Shown in pieces: positions 20,772 to 21,344 of a stretch of DNA of 21,344 bases. The stretch comes from Candidatus Caccousia avistercoris (GTDB lineage: Bacteria; Bacillota; Clostridia; Oscillospirales; Acutalibacteraceae): positions 1-21,344 of the forward strand of contig DVMK01000089.1 in the NCBI GenBank assembly GCA_018715025.1, written 5' to 3'. Each line of letters begins with the position of its first letter. Positions within the stretch are counted from its first letter, which is position 1. The notes below the pieces were generated by a model, which saw only the letters and a list, made by a program, of their open reading frames with translations, made no database searches and had not been told where the DNA came from. The position numbers were made by a program, and so were the translations under genes.

Positions 20772-21344
20772 CTACACCAGCATCATATTGGGGTACACCC
20801 GCTCCATACGGTCATCCGGGTAGCGTTCGTCCAGAAACGCCTCCACCTGGTTCTGGGCGGGCACATCGTACGCCCTGGCCACCCACCGGGTAACCGCCAT
20901 GGCCGAAACCGCCATGTTCAGCACCATGAACACCAGCAGCACCCAGGTGAGGGGAATGCCCGCCCGCCGTGGGATGCGCTCAATCCAGCCGGACATACGG
21001 GGGTAGAAATCCTTCACCCAAAGCAGGCCCAGAATCCCCCAGCAGAAGGCGAACATCAAATTCGTGCGGCCGTCCAGGTTAAAGGACGTTTCGCTGTACT
21101 CCCAGGATACGGTGCCGAACAGCTGCTCCTGCACCCAGCTGCAGACAAATTCCACCGCGCCGCCCAGCACCATGCTGCCCAGGAAAATCCACAAATCCCG
21201 TTTCCCGGCCAGCCAGTGCAGGCCCAGCGTCAGCACCACCGCGCCCACCCCGTACACCGGGTTGAAGGGGCCGTAGATGACGCCGCTCCTGTTCTCTATG
21301 TAAAATTTAGTGGCCAGGCACCACAGGGTTTCCACCACCACCCC
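20772..21344 (-). CDS. Putative ABC transporter permease, CmpB-type (partial)
   Basis: At least 190 residues; the frame is open to the end of the window, so the N-terminus is missing. Visible sequence includes YIENRSGVIYGPFNPVYGVGAV, a membrane helix with LGSMVLGGAVEFVCSWVQEQLFGTVSWEYSE (shown in part), FNLDGRTNLMFAFCWGILGLLWVK, and a further helix near the C-terminus. These are the landmarks of the ABC_trans_CmpB family (PF06541-like), membrane proteins of unproven transport function found mainly in Clostridia. The ABC-permease label is historical; no ATPase is adjacent. About four membrane helices are seen in the part present. The real start lies beyond 21344. Confidence 0.85.
   Translation of the reverse strand, partial: GVVVETLWCLATKFYIENRSGVIYGPFNPVYGVGAVVLTLGLHWLAGKRDLWIFLGSMVLGGAVEFVCSWVQEQLFGTVSWEYSETSFNLDGRTNLMFAFCWGILGLLWVKDFYPRMSGWIERIPRRAGIPLTWVLLVFMVLNMAVSAMAVTRWVARAYDVPAQNQVEAFLDERYPDDRMERVYPNMMLV

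Overview
The window looks like chromosome from a high-GC member of the Bacillota, class Clostridia (probably Oscillospirales/Ruminococcaceae-like). The evidence is Gram-positive gene content and order (darA-holB-ricT-trmN6, a LytR-CpsA-Psr protein, a CsbB/YfhO pair), strong AGGAGG-type ribosome binding sites, frequent GTG and TTG starts, an anaerobe-type 2[4Fe-4S] ferredoxin, and GC-rich third codon positions. The genus cannot be fixed from sequence alone. I see no phage, transposase, CRISPR array, tRNA or rRNA.

Layout. Positions 192-8273 are all on the minus strand. Reading in the direction of transcription they are: a YfbR-type HD nucleotidase translationally coupled to an LCP cell-wall ligase; the c-di-AMP receptor darA, DNA polymerase III delta' (holB) and ricT; a small ferredoxin behind its own promoter and a structured leader; the tRNA methyltransferase trmN6; an orphan Hpt phosphotransfer protein; and an ECF-like sigma factor overlapping a membrane protein that is probably its anti-sigma factor. 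Positions 8274-9175 are non-coding and packed with palindromic repeats and a tandem duplication. Positions 9176-13932 are plus strand: a YfhO-family membrane protein, a CsbB-like polyprenyl-phosphate glycosyltransferase, and a lipoprotein with its own promoter. Positions 14027-14968 (minus) encode a lactonase-type beta-propeller. A second repeat-rich gap (14969-15432) follows. nadE and hemW (minus) overlap by 4 bases and are driven by a consensus sigma-A promoter carrying a perfect palindromic operator. A GH32 beta-fructosidase diverges from nadE, followed by trxA and a strong terminator. The window ends inside a CmpB-type putative ABC-transporter permease.

How the genes fit together. YfhO and the CsbB-like transferase should form a lipid-linked sugar transfer system decorating a cell-envelope polymer, and the LCP protein attaches polymers to peptidoglycan, so envelope biogenesis is a theme. 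The holB-ricT-trmN6 block is conserved housekeeping. nadE-hemW couples NAD synthesis to heme-chaperone-type radical SAM chemistry.

The least explained part is the repeat system. A modular two-hairpin element occurs three times (8430, 8691, 15176) with stem sequences that change while pairing is mostly kept. A separate 59-base bulged-hairpin module occurs twice in opposite orientation with a compensatory base-pair change. A tail motif occurs at the window start, at 15360 and at 20726. Together they look like a mosaic family of intergenic palindromic elements that I cannot assign to a named family.
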